Origin: Streptomyces vinaceus
GTDB lineage: Bacteria > Actinomycetota > Actinomycetes > Streptomycetales > Streptomycetaceae
NCBI RefSeq assembly: GCF_008704935.1
Contig: NZ_CP023692.1
Coordinates: forward strand, 124,001 to 188,000
Reading direction: 5' to 3'
DNA: 64,000 bases
Below the pieces are notes generated by a model. It saw only the letters and a program-made list of their open reading frames with translations. It did no database searches and was not told the DNA's origin. Made by a program: the position numbers and the translations under genes. Below, one piece after another: positions 7,788 to 17,787 of the stretch. Positions within the stretch are counted from its first letter, which is position 1. Every line of letters begins with the position of its first letter.

Positions 7788-10487
7788 GTGATCGGACGTC
7801 AGGAAGAACGGGCGTTCATCGCCGAAGCACTCTCCCCTCGCGCCTCGTCGTCGGTGCTGCTCCTCGGGGAAGCGGGAGTGGGCAAGACCCTGCTTCTGGA
7901 CACCTCCGTCGAGGAGGCCACCCATGCCGGCGCCCAGGTGCTGCGCGTGCGCGGGAACGCCGCGGAGTCGGAACTCGCCTTCGCCGGCCTGCACCAGCTG
8001 CTGTTCCCGGTACTGGACGCTACCGACGGCCTGCCGCCCCGTCAGCGGGCCGCGCTGCTCGCGGCCTTCGGCCTCGGAGACGATCCGACTCCGCCCGACC
8101 TGATGATGATGAGCCTGGCCGTGCTCACCCTCACTTCCCAGGTCGCCTCCACCGGCCGGCTGCTGCTGGCCGTCGACGACGCCCAGTGGCTCGACCGCGG
8201 CAGCTGCCAGGTGCTCGGCTTCCTCGCCCGCCGTTTGGACGGAGAATCCATCGGTCTGATCGTCGCCGCCCGCGGCAGCCGCCCCGACTGGCTCGACCCC
8301 GCCGTCCCGGAACTCGTAGTGCCTCCGCTCCCGCCCGCGGACGCGGAGAAGCTCCTCGCCGCGCAGCCGGACGCCCCCGTCGGCCCGGCGCGCCGCCACC
8401 TCCTCGACACCGCCGCCGGCAACCCGCTGGCCCTGGTCGAGCTGGCCCGTTCCTCCGCCCGCGACGGCCTGCTACCCGTCATCGGCCCCCTTCCGGTCAC
8501 CGATCTGCTGGAGCGTACCTTCGCCGCCCAGCTCGGCGAACTGCCCGCCGCCACGCGCGCCGCGCTGGTGGTGGCCGCCGCCGCCGAGGGCGCCGCCCTC
8601 GCCGACGTCCTCGCAGCCCTCCCGTCCGGCCCCGACATGGACGTGTGGCTGCCCGCCGAGCACGCCGGACTGGTGCGGCTACAGCCCGACCGCATCAGCT
8701 TCCGCCATCCCCTGATCCGTTCCGCCGTCTACGGAGCCGCGCCGTTCGCCGAGCGGCGCCGCGCCCACCTGGCGCTCGCGGCCGTCCTCGGCGCAGATCC
8801 GGACCGACGGGCCTGGCAGCTGTCCGCCGCCGCGGTCGGCCCCGATCCGGCCGTCTCGGCGGAGCTGGAGACCACCGCCATGCGGGCCCTCGCCCGTGGC
8901 GCCGTCGCCGAGACCGTCGCCGGACTCGAACGCGCAGCCCAGCTGCACCCCGTGGCGACCGAACGGACACGGTTGCTGTCGACCGCGGCCTACGCGGCCG
9001 TCGTCGCCGGGGACACCGCCCAGGCCGAAACTCTCGCCGCCGATGCGTCCCGCCTCGAAGTCGGCCCGGAGGCCCTGCGCTGGATATCGGCGCTCAGCGG
9101 TCTCGTCGCCATGCTGACCTTGCGCATGGAACGCGCCTTCGCCCTGGTGGTGCCCGACGAACTGCCCGGCTCGGCGCAGATCGACGCGGGCGTCTCCACG
9201 ATCGCCACCGGGATCGCGTACCACTCGGGCCTGCCGGCACAGCGGGATCGAGTGCGGCCCATGCTCGCGGCGCGCGCCGGCGACGACGGCATGGCCGCCC
9301 ACCCGTTCCACCTGTGGGACACCGGGTGCACTGACCCGTTCGTCCACGGACCGGCGATCCGCGCCGTGCTGCCCGCCGTGACGGCCGCCCCCGGCCTGAT
9401 CCCCACCGAGAGCCACACGCTGGGCGTCCTGTGCATGCTGCTCGACGAGACCGAGACGTCCGTCAGCCTTCTGGGCGAAGTGGTCAACCCGCAGTGGGAG
9501 GGCGCCGCGGACTTCCACGCCGGCACCGCCGCCGCCGACCTTGCCTTCGCCCACCTCGACTGCGGACGATGGGCCGACGCCCGCCTCGGCGTGGAGCGGC
9601 TGGCCGACCGGTTCCTCGCGGGCCGGCACACCCTGGGTCCCGCCCGTGCCCTGGCGGCCCTGGCCACGGTGTGCGCCCTGACCGGTGAGCCGGAGACGGC
9701 CCTGCGCCACGCCGCGGCCGTCCTCGCCGTCACCGAACCGGCCGGAGCGCTCGCCACCGTGGCCCGCGCCCACCGCGCCGCCGGCTTGGCGGCCACGGCC
9801 CTGGGGGACCACAACAGCGCCCACCGCCACCTGCGCGCCCTGTACGACGGAGCAGGGGCGCCGCTGCACTACCACCTTTCCTGCTACGGCGTCGCCGACC
9901 TCGCGGCCGCCGCCGTGCTCACCGGCCGGACCGAGGACGCCCGTACCGTTCTCGCCCACGTCCGCGCCGAAGTCGGCGACGGGGCCTCGGCCAGGCTGCG
10001 GCAGATCCTGCTGCGCGCGACGGCCCTGCTCGCCGCCCCGGCCGACAGCGGACCCTCCTTCCGGGAGGCCCTGGAGGACCCGGCGGGCCGGCGCTGGCCC
10101 TTCGAGCGGGGCCAGGTATGGCTGGAGTACGGCGAATGGCTGCGCAGGCAGCGGCAGATCGCCGACGCCCGCGCAGCCCTGACCAAGGCGCGCGAGGTCT
10201 TCGATGGCCTCGGCTGTGAAACCTGGGCGGCCCGCGCCGAGGCCGAACTGCGCGCGGCGGGCGTCGCCGTCGAATCGGCCCGGCACAGCGCCCTGCGCTC
10301 GCTGACCCCGCAGCGCCAGCGGATCGTCCGCCTCGCGGCCCAGGGGCTGACCAACCGAGAGATCGGCGAACGGCTGTTCCTCTCCCCGCGCACCGTCGGC
10401 ACGCACCTCTACCAGGTCTTCCCCGTCCTGGGCGTGTCCGCGCGCGGCCAGCTGCGTGACGTGGTGGATCAGGAACCCGGGAACTGA
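7788..10487 (+). CDS. LAL-family LuxR transcriptional regulator with AAA/NTPase domain
   Basis: About 899 residues. The N-terminus opens with IGRQEERAFI and a Walker A (GEAGVGKT, residues 27-34). Walker B is LLLAVDDAQWLD near residue 140. A long TPR-like helical middle follows, and the C-terminal LuxR helix-turn-helix (LTPQRQRIVRLAAQGLTNRE ... LSPRTVGTHLYQVFPVLGV) binds DNA. The ATG at 7701 is in frame, but codons 7701-7784 are not GC3-biased. A CAGGAG box at 7775-7780 points to GTG 7785 or 7788. Large ATP-binding LuxR regulators are often pathway activators in Streptomyces. The next gene (AraC type) is on the same strand. The target is unknown. Confidence 0.93.
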   Translation: MIGRQEERAFIAEALSPRASSSVLLLGEAGVGKTLLLDTSVEEATHAGAQVLRVRGNAAESELAFAGLHQLLFPVLDATDGLPPRQRAALLAAFGLGDDPTPPDLMMMSLAVLTLTSQVASTGRLLLAVDDAQWLDRGSCQVLGFLARRLDGESIGLIVAARGSRPDWLDPAVPELVVPPLPPADAEKLLAAQPDAPVGPARRHLLDTAAGNPLALVELARSSARDGLLPVIGPLPVTDLLERTFAAQLGELPAATRAALVVAAAAEGAALADVLAALPSGPDMDVWLPAEHAGLVRLQPDRISFRHPLIRSAVYGAAPFAERRRAHLALAAVLGADPDRRAWQLSAAAVGPDPAVSAELETTAMRALARGAVAETVAGLERAAQLHPVATERTRLLSTAAYAAVVAGDTAQAETLAADASRLEVGPEALRWISALSGLVAMLTLRMERAFALVVPDELPGSAQIDAGVSTIATGIAYHSGLPAQRDRVRPMLAARAGDDGMAAHPFHLWDTGCTDPFVHGPAIRAVLPAVTAAPGLIPTESHTLGVLCMLLDETETSVSLLGEVVNPQWEGAADFHAGTAAADLAFAHLDCGRWADARLGVERLADRFLAGRHTLGPARALAALATVCALTGEPETALRHAAAVLAVTEPAGALATVARAHRAAGLAATALGDHNSAHRHLRALYDGAGAPLHYHLSCYGVADLAAAAVLTGRTEDARTVLAHVRAEVGDGASARLRQILLRATALLAAPADSGPSFREALEDPAGRRWPFERGQVWLEYGEWLRRQRQIADARAALTKAREVFDGLGCETWAARAEAELRAAGVAVESARHSALRSLTPQRQRIVRLAAQGLTNREIGERLFLSPRTVGTHLYQVFPVLGVSARGQLRDVVDQEPGN

Positions 10488-10588
10488 GTCGCCCGCGCCT
10501 CCACGTCGTACGTCACGTGACGGATGGCCACGGGCTGCGGGGAACCGAGAGTGGGAGCAGAACGACCGCACCGCACTCGGAGCCCTTC

Positions 10589-11590
10589 ATGTCCGTCGTA
10601 AAGTCCACTCTCACGCTGCCGCCCGCTGAACGCGCCGACTACTGGCACGAGCTGGTGTCCGGCACCTTCATCCCGCTCGACGTCCGGCTGGACGAGCCGG
10701 TGCCCTCGGCCGGGACGATCACCAGCAGGTGGCTCGGCCCGCTCCAGATCTCCGAGGTCGAGGCCGGACCCCAGACCGTGGCCCGCAGCGCACGCCGGAT
10801 CACCGAGGGCGGCGAGGAATACCTGACCGTCACGCTCCAGCGCCGGGGAAGTGCGCGGCTCACCCAGGGCGACCGCCAGGCCATCGTGGTACCCGGCTCC
10901 TTCACCTGCTCGGACGCCGGGCGGCCCTACCTGCGCGAGCAGCCCGACACCTTCCGCTTCACGGCCTTCCGGGTGCCCAAGGCGAGCCTGGGTGTCTCGG
11001 ACCGCGATCTCCGCGCTGCCACCGGCACCTTGTTCAACGGTGTGTCCGGGACGTCCGGCCTGGTGGCGGAATTCCTGGGCCGGCTCTCCGAGCAGGCCGC
11101 CGGCTTCGACCCGCACACCGCGCACCGGCTCGCCCTGTCCACCTTCGATCTGCTGGCCGTCCTGGTCCGCGAACGGAGCGGCCGGCTCGATCCGCAGGCC
11201 CCGGAGCATTCGCGCGGGATGCTGACCCGCGTGCAGGAGTACATCCTGCTCCACTTGGACGATCCCGCCCTGTGTCCGGAGCGGATCGCGGCTGCCCACC
11301 ACATGTCGGTGCGGTACCTGCACAAGCTGTTCCACGCCGGGGGCACGACGGTGGGGCGCTGGGTCCTGCGCGAACGGCTGGAGCGCTGCCGGCGGGAACT
11401 GGCCCGGCCCGCCCGGTCCGTCTCCACCGTGGCGGCGGTCGCCCGGCGCTGGGGATTTGTCAGCCCGTCCCACTTCAGCCGCGCCTTCCGCGCCGCCTAC
11501 GGCATGACGCCCCGCGAATGGCAGGCCGCCTCCCGTGTCCACCCGGCCGGGGCCCCCGGACACGGTGGAGCCGGCCAGGCCTGCGCCTGA
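10589..11590 (+). CDS. AraC/XylS-family transcriptional regulator
   Basis: 333 residues from the ATG at 10589. The N-terminal 200 residues match the AraC_binding_2 (cupin-like) sensor domain (LQISEVEAGPQTVARSARRI, YLTVTLQRRGSARL). The C-terminal double helix-turn-helix spans about residues 225-325, with ILLHLDDPALCPERIAAAHH in the first and VAAVARRWGFVSPSHFSRAF in the second, ending in the typical YGMTPREW. It lies about 100 bp after the LAL regulator on the same strand. It converges on the minus-strand run at 12-19 kb, making it a candidate regulator of those genes, although adjacency is the only evidence. Confidence 0.93.
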   Translation: MSVVKSTLTLPPAERADYWHELVSGTFIPLDVRLDEPVPSAGTITSRWLGPLQISEVEAGPQTVARSARRITEGGEEYLTVTLQRRGSARLTQGDRQAIVVPGSFTCSDAGRPYLREQPDTFRFTAFRVPKASLGVSDRDLRAATGTLFNGVSGTSGLVAEFLGRLSEQAAGFDPHTAHRLALSTFDLLAVLVRERSGRLDPQAPEHSRGMLTRVQEYILLHLDDPALCPERIAAAHHMSVRYLHKLFHAGGTTVGRWVLRERLERCRRELARPARSVSTVAAVARRWGFVSPSHFSRAFRAAYGMTPREWQAASRVHPAGAPGHGGAGQACA

Positions 11591-11599
11591 CCGGCCCGC

Positions 11600-11899
11600 A
11601 TCACCCCCGGTCGGGGCTCCTCCGGCCTCAAGGGCGGGGTGCCCATCACCAGGTGGGCGAGTTCCGCGCCCGCCCTGACGACGCGGGTGGCCAGCCCGGC
11701 GGACGGGCCGGCGCCTCCCGCCGAACCCCGGTCCTCCGGCGCGGCGAAGACGACGGTCGGCGCCACCTGCGCCCGCAGGTGGCTGAAGAGCGGTCACCGT
11801 GTCGATGTCCTGTCCGAACCAGGGGTACACCGGGCCGGTGTTCCCGCGTCCCAGCATCAGGTCGACGCGTCCGTCGGCCAGGTGCTGGAGCACCCGTAG
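11600..11899 (-). pseudogene. Remnant of LLM-class flavin-dependent oxidoreductase
   Basis: On the minus strand, 11800-11896 encodes HLADGRVDLMLGRGNTGPVY followed by PWFGQDI. This is a highly characteristic internal block of luciferase-like F420/FMN monooxygenases, which usually follows the AEQVAxLD segment. Upstream of it the N-terminal barrel is missing. Downstream the reading frame is lost within about 20 codons, and no C-terminal LLM block follows. The remnant is about 100 bp of an original gene near 1 kb, so it cannot be active. It lies just after the acetate-type transporter gene of the 12-19 kb run. Confidence 0.7.
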
Positions 11900-11998
11900 G
11901 GGGTCACGTCCCCACCGTGAAGATTCCGAACTGCACGGACTTCCTTTCGTCAGTGGGTGTGGTCCGCCGGGTGGCGGGTGAGGGGATGGGCGGCCCGC

Positions 11999-12742
11999 TC
12001 ACAGGGTGCGGCGTACGCCTGCCTGGCGTTCGACGTTGCGCAGCTGAACGGCGAGGTCACCGTGGAGGGCGTGGTGCGCGGGTCCGCTGCGGCCGATGGG
12101 CAGGACTTCCTCGCTGCGCATGTCTTCGAGCATCAGGGCGAAGGCCGCGTACGTGGCGACGAGCGCGACCAGGATTCCCAGGGCTCCCGCTGTGTGCGTC
12201 AGCCACGGGGTGCCGGTGAGTCCGCCCAGACCGGTGGCCGCCCAACGGGGCAGGGACACCACGAGGACCAGCCACAGGGCCCGCTTGGGTCGGGTGACGG
12301 CAGCCATGAGCGCTCCGAAGCACAGGAACGCCAGGTTGAAGATGCCGAGTACGCGGGGCCCGCCGTACGCGCCGCTGCCCATGACGAGCGCGTACGCGAG
12401 CCAGCTGCCGGCGAAGGTGCCCATCAGCGTGGCGGCGATCACGTCGCGGGCTCCGAAGGCCAAGACGCTGACGAGGAGTTGCAGGGCGAAGGCGGGCAGG
12501 ACGCACAGGGCTACCGCTCGGCGGTCCATGGGGCCCAGTACGCCCAGTTGCAGGCAGCCGGTCATCACGGACGCGATGGCCAGCGCGAAGAAGCCCAGCG
12601 GCATCGGTGAGGCGATGGGGCGCAGTGTGATCCGGGTCATCGCGCGCAGGTCCGGCTCGAAGTGGCGCCCTGACCCGGCACCGGGTCCGGGCTCCGCCGC
12701 GGCGCCGGATCCGGCGGGCCCGGCGGTGGCGTCGCTGCTCAT
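11999..12742 (-). CDS. GPR1/FUN34/YaaH (acetate/succinate) family transporter
   Basis: 247 residues with an AAGGA box before the ATG at 12742. After a 45-residue Ala/Gly/Pro-rich cytosolic head come six predicted membrane helices: SPMPLGFFALAIASVMTG (the family's NPxPLGL-like opening), VALCVLPAFALQLLVSVLAF, DVIAATLMGTFAGSWLAYAL, VLGIFNLAFLCFGALMAAV, ALWLVLVVSLPRW and LGILVALVATYAAFALML. The GARDVIAATxxGxFxxxWLxYA block matches the family. Members form hexameric channels or proton symporters for acetate and other short carboxylates. It lies 17 bp after the amidohydrolase and so is probably the last gene of that operon, perhaps moving an acid released by the hydrolases. That functional link is inference. 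Confidence 0.75.
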   Translation of the reverse strand: MSSDATAGPAGSGAAAEPGPGAGSGRHFEPDLRAMTRITLRPIASPMPLGFFALAIASVMTGCLQLGVLGPMDRRAVALCVLPAFALQLLVSVLAFGARDVIAATLMGTFAGSWLAYALVMGSGAYGGPRVLGIFNLAFLCFGALMAAVTRPKRALWLVLVVSLPRWAATGLGGLTGTPWLTHTAGALGILVALVATYAAFALMLEDMRSEEVLPIGRSGPAHHALHGDLAVQLRNVERQAGVRRTL

Positions 12743-12759
12743 CTGCTGGTCCTTCTCGT

Positions 12760-14649
12760 TCAGTGCGCCAGGCACGGGTCGACGGGGTAGGCCGGGCCGG
12801 GCACGGGGCCGGCACCGGTGCGGGCGGTCCGCCAGGCGCGGTGCCGTTCGGACTCGGCGACGAGCTCGGCCACCGTGTCGGCCTGCCCGGCGCCCGGGGC
12901 GTAGCCCCCGAAATGGGCCACGGGGCTCCACGCCGGGACGACCGGGGGAACGGTCTCCTCCAGGCCCGCGTACTCGGCGGTCGCGTGCACCACGCGCCCG
13001 CCGACCACCGTGAGGACCGACTCGATGTCGGGGATGACCTCCTCGGGCACGGTGAAGTAGTCGTGGGAGAGCACCGCGAGGTCTGCGTAGCAGCCTTCGC
13101 GCAGCATGCCCTTGACGTCCTCCTCGCCGGTCAGGCGAGCCCCGCCGCGGGTGTACAGGTCCAGTGCCTGCGGCCGGTCGAGGAGGTTGGCGGGCGGGTA
13201 GAGCGGCGTTCCGCCGACGGTGCGGCCGGTCACGAGCCAGTGCAGCGCGACCCACGGGTTGTAGGAGGAGACGCGGGTGGCGTCCGTGCCCGCGGCCACG
13301 GTCAGCCCGCGGTCGAGCATGGCGCGTACGGGTGGTGTGCGGGAGGCTGCCTCGGCGCCGTAGCGGTCGCGGAAGACGCTGCCCTGGAAGGACATCCGGT
13401 TCTGTACGGACAGTGCGCCGCCGAGGGCGGCGATCCGGTCGAGGCTGGCGTCGCAGACCGTCTCTGCGTGGTCGAACAGCCAGCGGTTCCCGGCGGGGAA
13501 CAGTCCCTCGGCGGCCAGCTTCTCGAAGACCGCGAGATCACGGCGGATGGTCTCGTCGTAGGTGGCGTGCAGGCGAAAGCCCCAGCCGTTCTCCATCAGC
13601 AGCCGCACGGCCTGCTCGAACTCGGCCTCGTAGTCCGCGGCGAGGGAGGGTCGCGGTTCGGCGAAGTTCTCGAAGTCGGCCGCGGCCCAGGTCAGGTTCT
13701 CCCCCGCGCCGGCCAGCCGCAGCCACTCGTCACCGTCGCCGGGCCGGACCGTCTGCGTCCAGCGTCGCAGGTCGGCGAGCTCTTGGCCGGCGGTCTGCGG
13801 GAAGAGGTAGTAGGCGATGCGCAGGGTCAGTTCGCCCGAGCGGGCCAGGTCGACGACGGTGGCGTAGTCGTCGGGGAAGTTCTGGAATCCGCCGGCCGCG
13901 TCGAGCGCCGAGGTGAGACCGAACCGGTTGAGTTCTCGTAGGAAGTGGATGGTCGAGGTGCGCCGGCCGGCTTCGTCCAGCCGCGGGGCCCGGGCGAGGG
14001 TGGAGTACAGCACCAGCGCGCCGGGGGCGGCCAGCAGTACCCCGGTGGGCTCCCCGTCCCGGCCGCGGACGATCTGTCCCCCTCTCGGGTCGGGGGTGTC
14101 GCGGGTGAATCCGGCGGCCCGGACGGCTGCCCGGTTCATGAGCGCCGACTGGTACAGGTGCAGGACGAAGACCGGGGTGTCGGGGGCCGCCGCGTTCAGC
14201 TCGGCGACCGTCGGCATGCGGCGCTCGGCGAACTGCTCGGGGGTCCAGCCGCCGACGACGCGGATCCACTGCCCCTCGGGTGTGCGGCCGGCCTGCTCGC
14301 GCAGCATGGCCAGGGCGCGGCGCAGGCTGCGCACGCCGTCCCAGCGCAGTTCGAGTACGTAGTTCAGGCCACCTCGGATGACGTGCAGGTGCGAGTCGTT
14401 CAGTCCGGGGACCGCCCGGCGGCCGAGTGCGTCGACGATGCGGGTCGCGGGGCCGATGAGGCCGGCGAGGTCGTGGTCGTCGCCCAGGGCCAGGATCCGG
14501 CCGTCGCGGACGGCCACGGCGTCGGCCGTGGGCCGGGTGGGGTCCCCGGTGTACACCTTGGCGTTGCGGACGACGAGGTCTGCGGTGACGGTGTGCCGGC
14601 CCGGGGACGGGGTCACGCCGGCCACCGGCATGCTGGTGGGGGCGTTCAT
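12760..14649 (-). CDS. Amidohydrolase (YtcJ-like, metal-dependent)
   Basis: 629 residues. A composite beta-sandwich plus TIM barrel layout is seen. N-terminal LVVRNAKVYTGDPTRPTADA is typical of the sandwich. NDSHLHVIRGG carries the HxH metal ligands on barrel strand 1, FRLHATYDE and FDHAETVC carry the later His ligands, and AAGTDATRVSSYNPW carries the final Asp. Near the end, YADLAVLSHDYFTVPEE returns to the sandwich. Family members hydrolyse N-acyl or amide bonds and cyclic amides. The start ATG at 14649 overlaps the stop of the upstream esterase (ATGA), indicating translational coupling. The substrate is unknown, and coupling to an esterase suggests sequential hydrolysis. Confidence 0.92.
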   Translation of the reverse strand: MNAPTSMPVAGVTPSPGRHTVTADLVVRNAKVYTGDPTRPTADAVAVRDGRILALGDDHDLAGLIGPATRIVDALGRRAVPGLNDSHLHVIRGGLNYVLELRWDGVRSLRRALAMLREQAGRTPEGQWIRVVGGWTPEQFAERRMPTVAELNAAAPDTPVFVLHLYQSALMNRAAVRAAGFTRDTPDPRGGQIVRGRDGEPTGVLLAAPGALVLYSTLARAPRLDEAGRRTSTIHFLRELNRFGLTSALDAAGGFQNFPDDYATVVDLARSGELTLRIAYYLFPQTAGQELADLRRWTQTVRPGDGDEWLRLAGAGENLTWAAADFENFAEPRPSLAADYEAEFEQAVRLLMENGWGFRLHATYDETIRRDLAVFEKLAAEGLFPAGNRWLFDHAETVCDASLDRIAALGGALSVQNRMSFQGSVFRDRYGAEAASRTPPVRAMLDRGLTVAAGTDATRVSSYNPWVALHWLVTGRTVGGTPLYPPANLLDRPQALDLYTRGGARLTGEEDVKGMLREGCYADLAVLSHDYFTVPEEVIPDIESVLTVVGGRVVHATAEYAGLEETVPPVVPAWSPVAHFGGYAPGAGQADTVAELVAESERHRAWRTARTGAGPVPGPAYPVDPCLAH

Positions 14650-15599
14650 GCCAGGGCCTCCCTCAGGGTGTCGGCGGCCAGCCGCACGGCCGTGCGGGCG
14701 GCACGGGTGTCGCGCAGCGCGTCCAGCATCACGAAGTCGTGGATGGTGCCGAGGGCGCGCAGTGCCGTGACCGGGACGCCGGCCTCCCGCAGGCGGGCGG
14801 CGTACGCTTCGCCCTCGTCGCGCAGGACGTCGGCCTCGGCGGTGATGACCAGTGCGGGGGGCAGGCCGGTGAGCTCTTCGGTGGTGGCGCGCAGCGGTGA
14901 GGCCGTGATCCGGCCGCGCTCGGCCTCGTCGGCCGTGTACTGGTCCCAGAACCAGCGCATGGCGTCGCGGCGCAGGAAGTAGCCTTCGGCGAACTGCCCG
15001 TAGGAGGCGGTGTCGAAGGAGGCGTCGGTGACGGGGTAGAACAGCACTTGCGCGGCCAGTCGCACGTCGCCGCGTTCCTTGGCCATCAGGGTGAGTGCGG
15101 CGCTCATGTTGCCGCCGACGGAGTCACCGGCGACGGCGATCCGGGCGGGGTCGAGATTCCTCGCGGCGCCTTCCGTGGTGATCCACCGGGCGACCGCGTA
15201 GTTCTGTTCGATGGCGACGGGGTAGCGGGCCTCCGGCGAGCGGTCGTAGTCGGGGAAGACCACGGCGGCGTGCGCGCCGACGGCGAGTTCGCGCACCAGG
15301 CGGTCGTGGGTTCGGGCGTCGCCGAACACCCAGCCCGCGCCGTGGATGTAGAGGACCACGGGCAGTGTGCCGGTGGCGCCGCGGGGGCGAACGATCCGGG
15401 TGCGGACCTCGCCGGTCGGGCCGCCGGGCACGGCGATCCACTCTTCGTCCACGGGTGGCAGGGTGACGCCCTCGCCACTCTGGACGCCTTCGACGGCCTT
15501 GCGGCCCTCGGCGACGGGCATCTCGTAGAGGAAGGGCGGCTTCGCGGTGGCGTCGGCGAAGGCCTGGGCGGCGTCTTCCAGCACCGGGCGGTTGTTCAT
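14646..15599 (-). CDS. Alpha/beta hydrolase (HSL-type esterase)
   Basis: 317 residues from the ATG at 15599, which has an ideal GGAGGA box; the longer in-frame upstream extension lacks support. The oxyanion motif is YIHGAGW (HGAG variant of HGGG), the nucleophile elbow is GDSVGGN, the acid is in TAEADVLRDEG, and the catalytic His is in TIHDF. All members of the triad are present. Enzymes of this family hydrolyse short acyl esters in the cytosol. The gene is translationally coupled to the amidohydrolase (4-bp overlap) and follows the haloperoxidase-like gene by 113 bp in the same direction. Confidence 0.93.
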   Translation of the reverse strand: MNNRPVLEDAAQAFADATAKPPFLYEMPVAEGRKAVEGVQSGEGVTLPPVDEEWIAVPGGPTGEVRTRIVRPRGATGTLPVVLYIHGAGWVFGDARTHDRLVRELAVGAHAAVVFPDYDRSPEARYPVAIEQNYAVARWITTEGAARNLDPARIAVAGDSVGGNMSAALTLMAKERGDVRLAAQVLFYPVTDASFDTASYGQFAEGYFLRRDAMRWFWDQYTADEAERGRITASPLRATTEELTGLPPALVITAEADVLRDEGEAYAARLREAGVPVTALRALGTIHDFVMLDALRDTRAARTAVRLAADTLREALA

Positions 15600-15712
15600 G
15601 GGGAGTCCTCCGTCAGTCGTCGTGGGGTGGGGCACGGGCCGGGGCCCGCGGGTGGTGCCGGTGGCCGCTCGTGGGCGGGAGACGGCCACCGGCACTCCGG
15701 GGTGGAGCCCGC

Positions 15713-16591
<879 letters not shown>

Positions 16592-17060
16592 TCAGAGGCC
16601 GTGGGCCTCAAGCAGCCGCAGCCAGATTTCGCCGACCGTGGGGAAGGCGGGGACTGCGTGCCAGAGGCGGTCGAGAGGGATTTCGCCCACGATGGCCACG
16701 GTGGCCGTGTGGATCAGTTCGGTCGCCATCGGGCCGGTCAGGGTGCAGCCGACGACCACGTTCCGGTCGGCGTCGACGACGAGTTTGGCGGCAGCCGTCT
16801 TGTGCCGGACGCGTCGTGCCGGGGGGCCAATGTCTCCAGGCCCAGGTCCGCGGTGCGCGGGCGGCGGCCTACAGCGACGAGCAGTTCGTCGCAGCGCAGA
16901 GCGGCGCCGTCGTCGGTTTCGACCGTCACCTCGGCCGTGTCGGCGTCACGGGCCACCGAGGCGGCCGTGACCCCGAATCGCACGCTGAAACCCAGGCCGG
17001 TCAGACCCCGGGCCACTTCCTCGCCCGCGCAGGGCCGCGGCCGCGCACCAGCGTAGGTCT
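16592..17060 (-). pseudogene. Remnant of pyridine nucleotide-disulphide oxidoreductase
   Basis: Two blocks on the minus strand are recognisable but out of frame with each other. Around 16835-17055 is part of the NAD-binding domain (TGLGFSVRFGVTAASVARDA, then LLVAVGRRPRTADLGLETLA). From about 16800 to the TGA at 16592-16594 is the C-terminal dimerisation tail (AKLVVDADRNVVVGCTLTGP, ELIHTATVAIVGEIPLDRLW, HAVPAFPTVGEIWLRLLEA). The N-terminal FAD domain with its CxxxxC and about 150 residues between the two blocks are missing. This looks like mercuric-reductase or dihydrolipoamide-dehydrogenase-like debris and is not a sequencing artefact. It lies between the haloperoxidase and Dps genes. Confidence 0.8.
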
Positions 17061-17129
17061 GGACGGACGGTCCCTGGTGCGGTTGCGGTTCTTCGTGGGG
17101 GTCGTCGCGGGCCGTTGGTGCGGGACGTG

Positions 17130-17699
17130 TCACGCGCGCACCAAGGGGGTGTCGACGAGGTGTTCGGCGAGGAACCACACCTGGGCCTCGCCCGTGCGGA
17201 CCACCTCGGAGATGAGCAGGTCGTTGCTGCCCTCGTCGCCCTCGGCGCCGATCCGGGCGGCGGCGTCCCGGGCGTCGACGAGGATCCGCTCGTGCGCGTC
17301 GAGCAGCCGCGAGAGCATGACCGGGACCGGCTCGACGCCGTCGGGCGGGCGGGGAACGGACGTCAGCTCCGCGACGTGGCGCGGATCGCCGACCGCGACC
17401 CCGCCCAGGCTCTGGATCCGCTCGGCCAGCGAGTCCACGAGGGCGAGCTGGGCGTCGGCATGACGGTCCAACAGCTCGTGCAGCATGTGGAAGGTCGCAC
17501 CCCGGACCAGCCAGTGGTGCTTCTTGTACAGGGAGTGGAGTATCTGCGTGTCCGCGAGTACCTGGTTGAGGCGCTGGCAGGCGTACATGCGGGTGTCGTG
17601 GCCCAGGCCGAGCGGCAGCTGCTTGACCGTGCCGAAACGCTGGGTCTCGCGGCCCTTCTGGTGCAGCAGGGGCTGGCCGCCGCCGAGTGCGAGGTCCAT
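17130..17699 (-). CDS. dps: Dps/ferritin-like DNA-protection protein
   Basis: 189 residues. The Dps four-helix bundle and its inter-subunit ferroxidase site are visible: KKHHWLVRGATFHMLHELLD, with the conserved His and the downstream Asp/Glu residues. N-terminal and C-terminal tails are short and not Lys-rich, so DNA binding may be weak. Dps proteins form 12-subunit cages that oxidise Fe(II) with H2O2, limiting Fenton damage. It is preceded by an AGGAGAA-type box near 17705. Adjacent genes on the same strand include DoxX (88 bp upstream) and the YcaC-like hydrolase, consistent with a stress-response run. Confidence 0.9.
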   Translation of the reverse strand: MDLALGGGQPLLHQKGRETQRFGTVKQLPLGLGHDTRMYACQRLNQVLADTQILHSLYKKHHWLVRGATFHMLHELLDRHADAQLALVDSLAERIQSLGGVAVGDPRHVAELTSVPRPPDGVEPVPVMLSRLLDAHERILVDARDAAARIGAEGDEGSNDLLISEVVRTGEAQVWFLAEHLVDTPLVRA

Positions 17700-17787
17700 G
17701 GGAACGGTTCTCCTTCGATGGTGCGCGGGTGTTCGGTGTCAGGGGCCGGCCGCCGGACTGACGGGGTGCGGGCCGGCGGCCGGGCCG

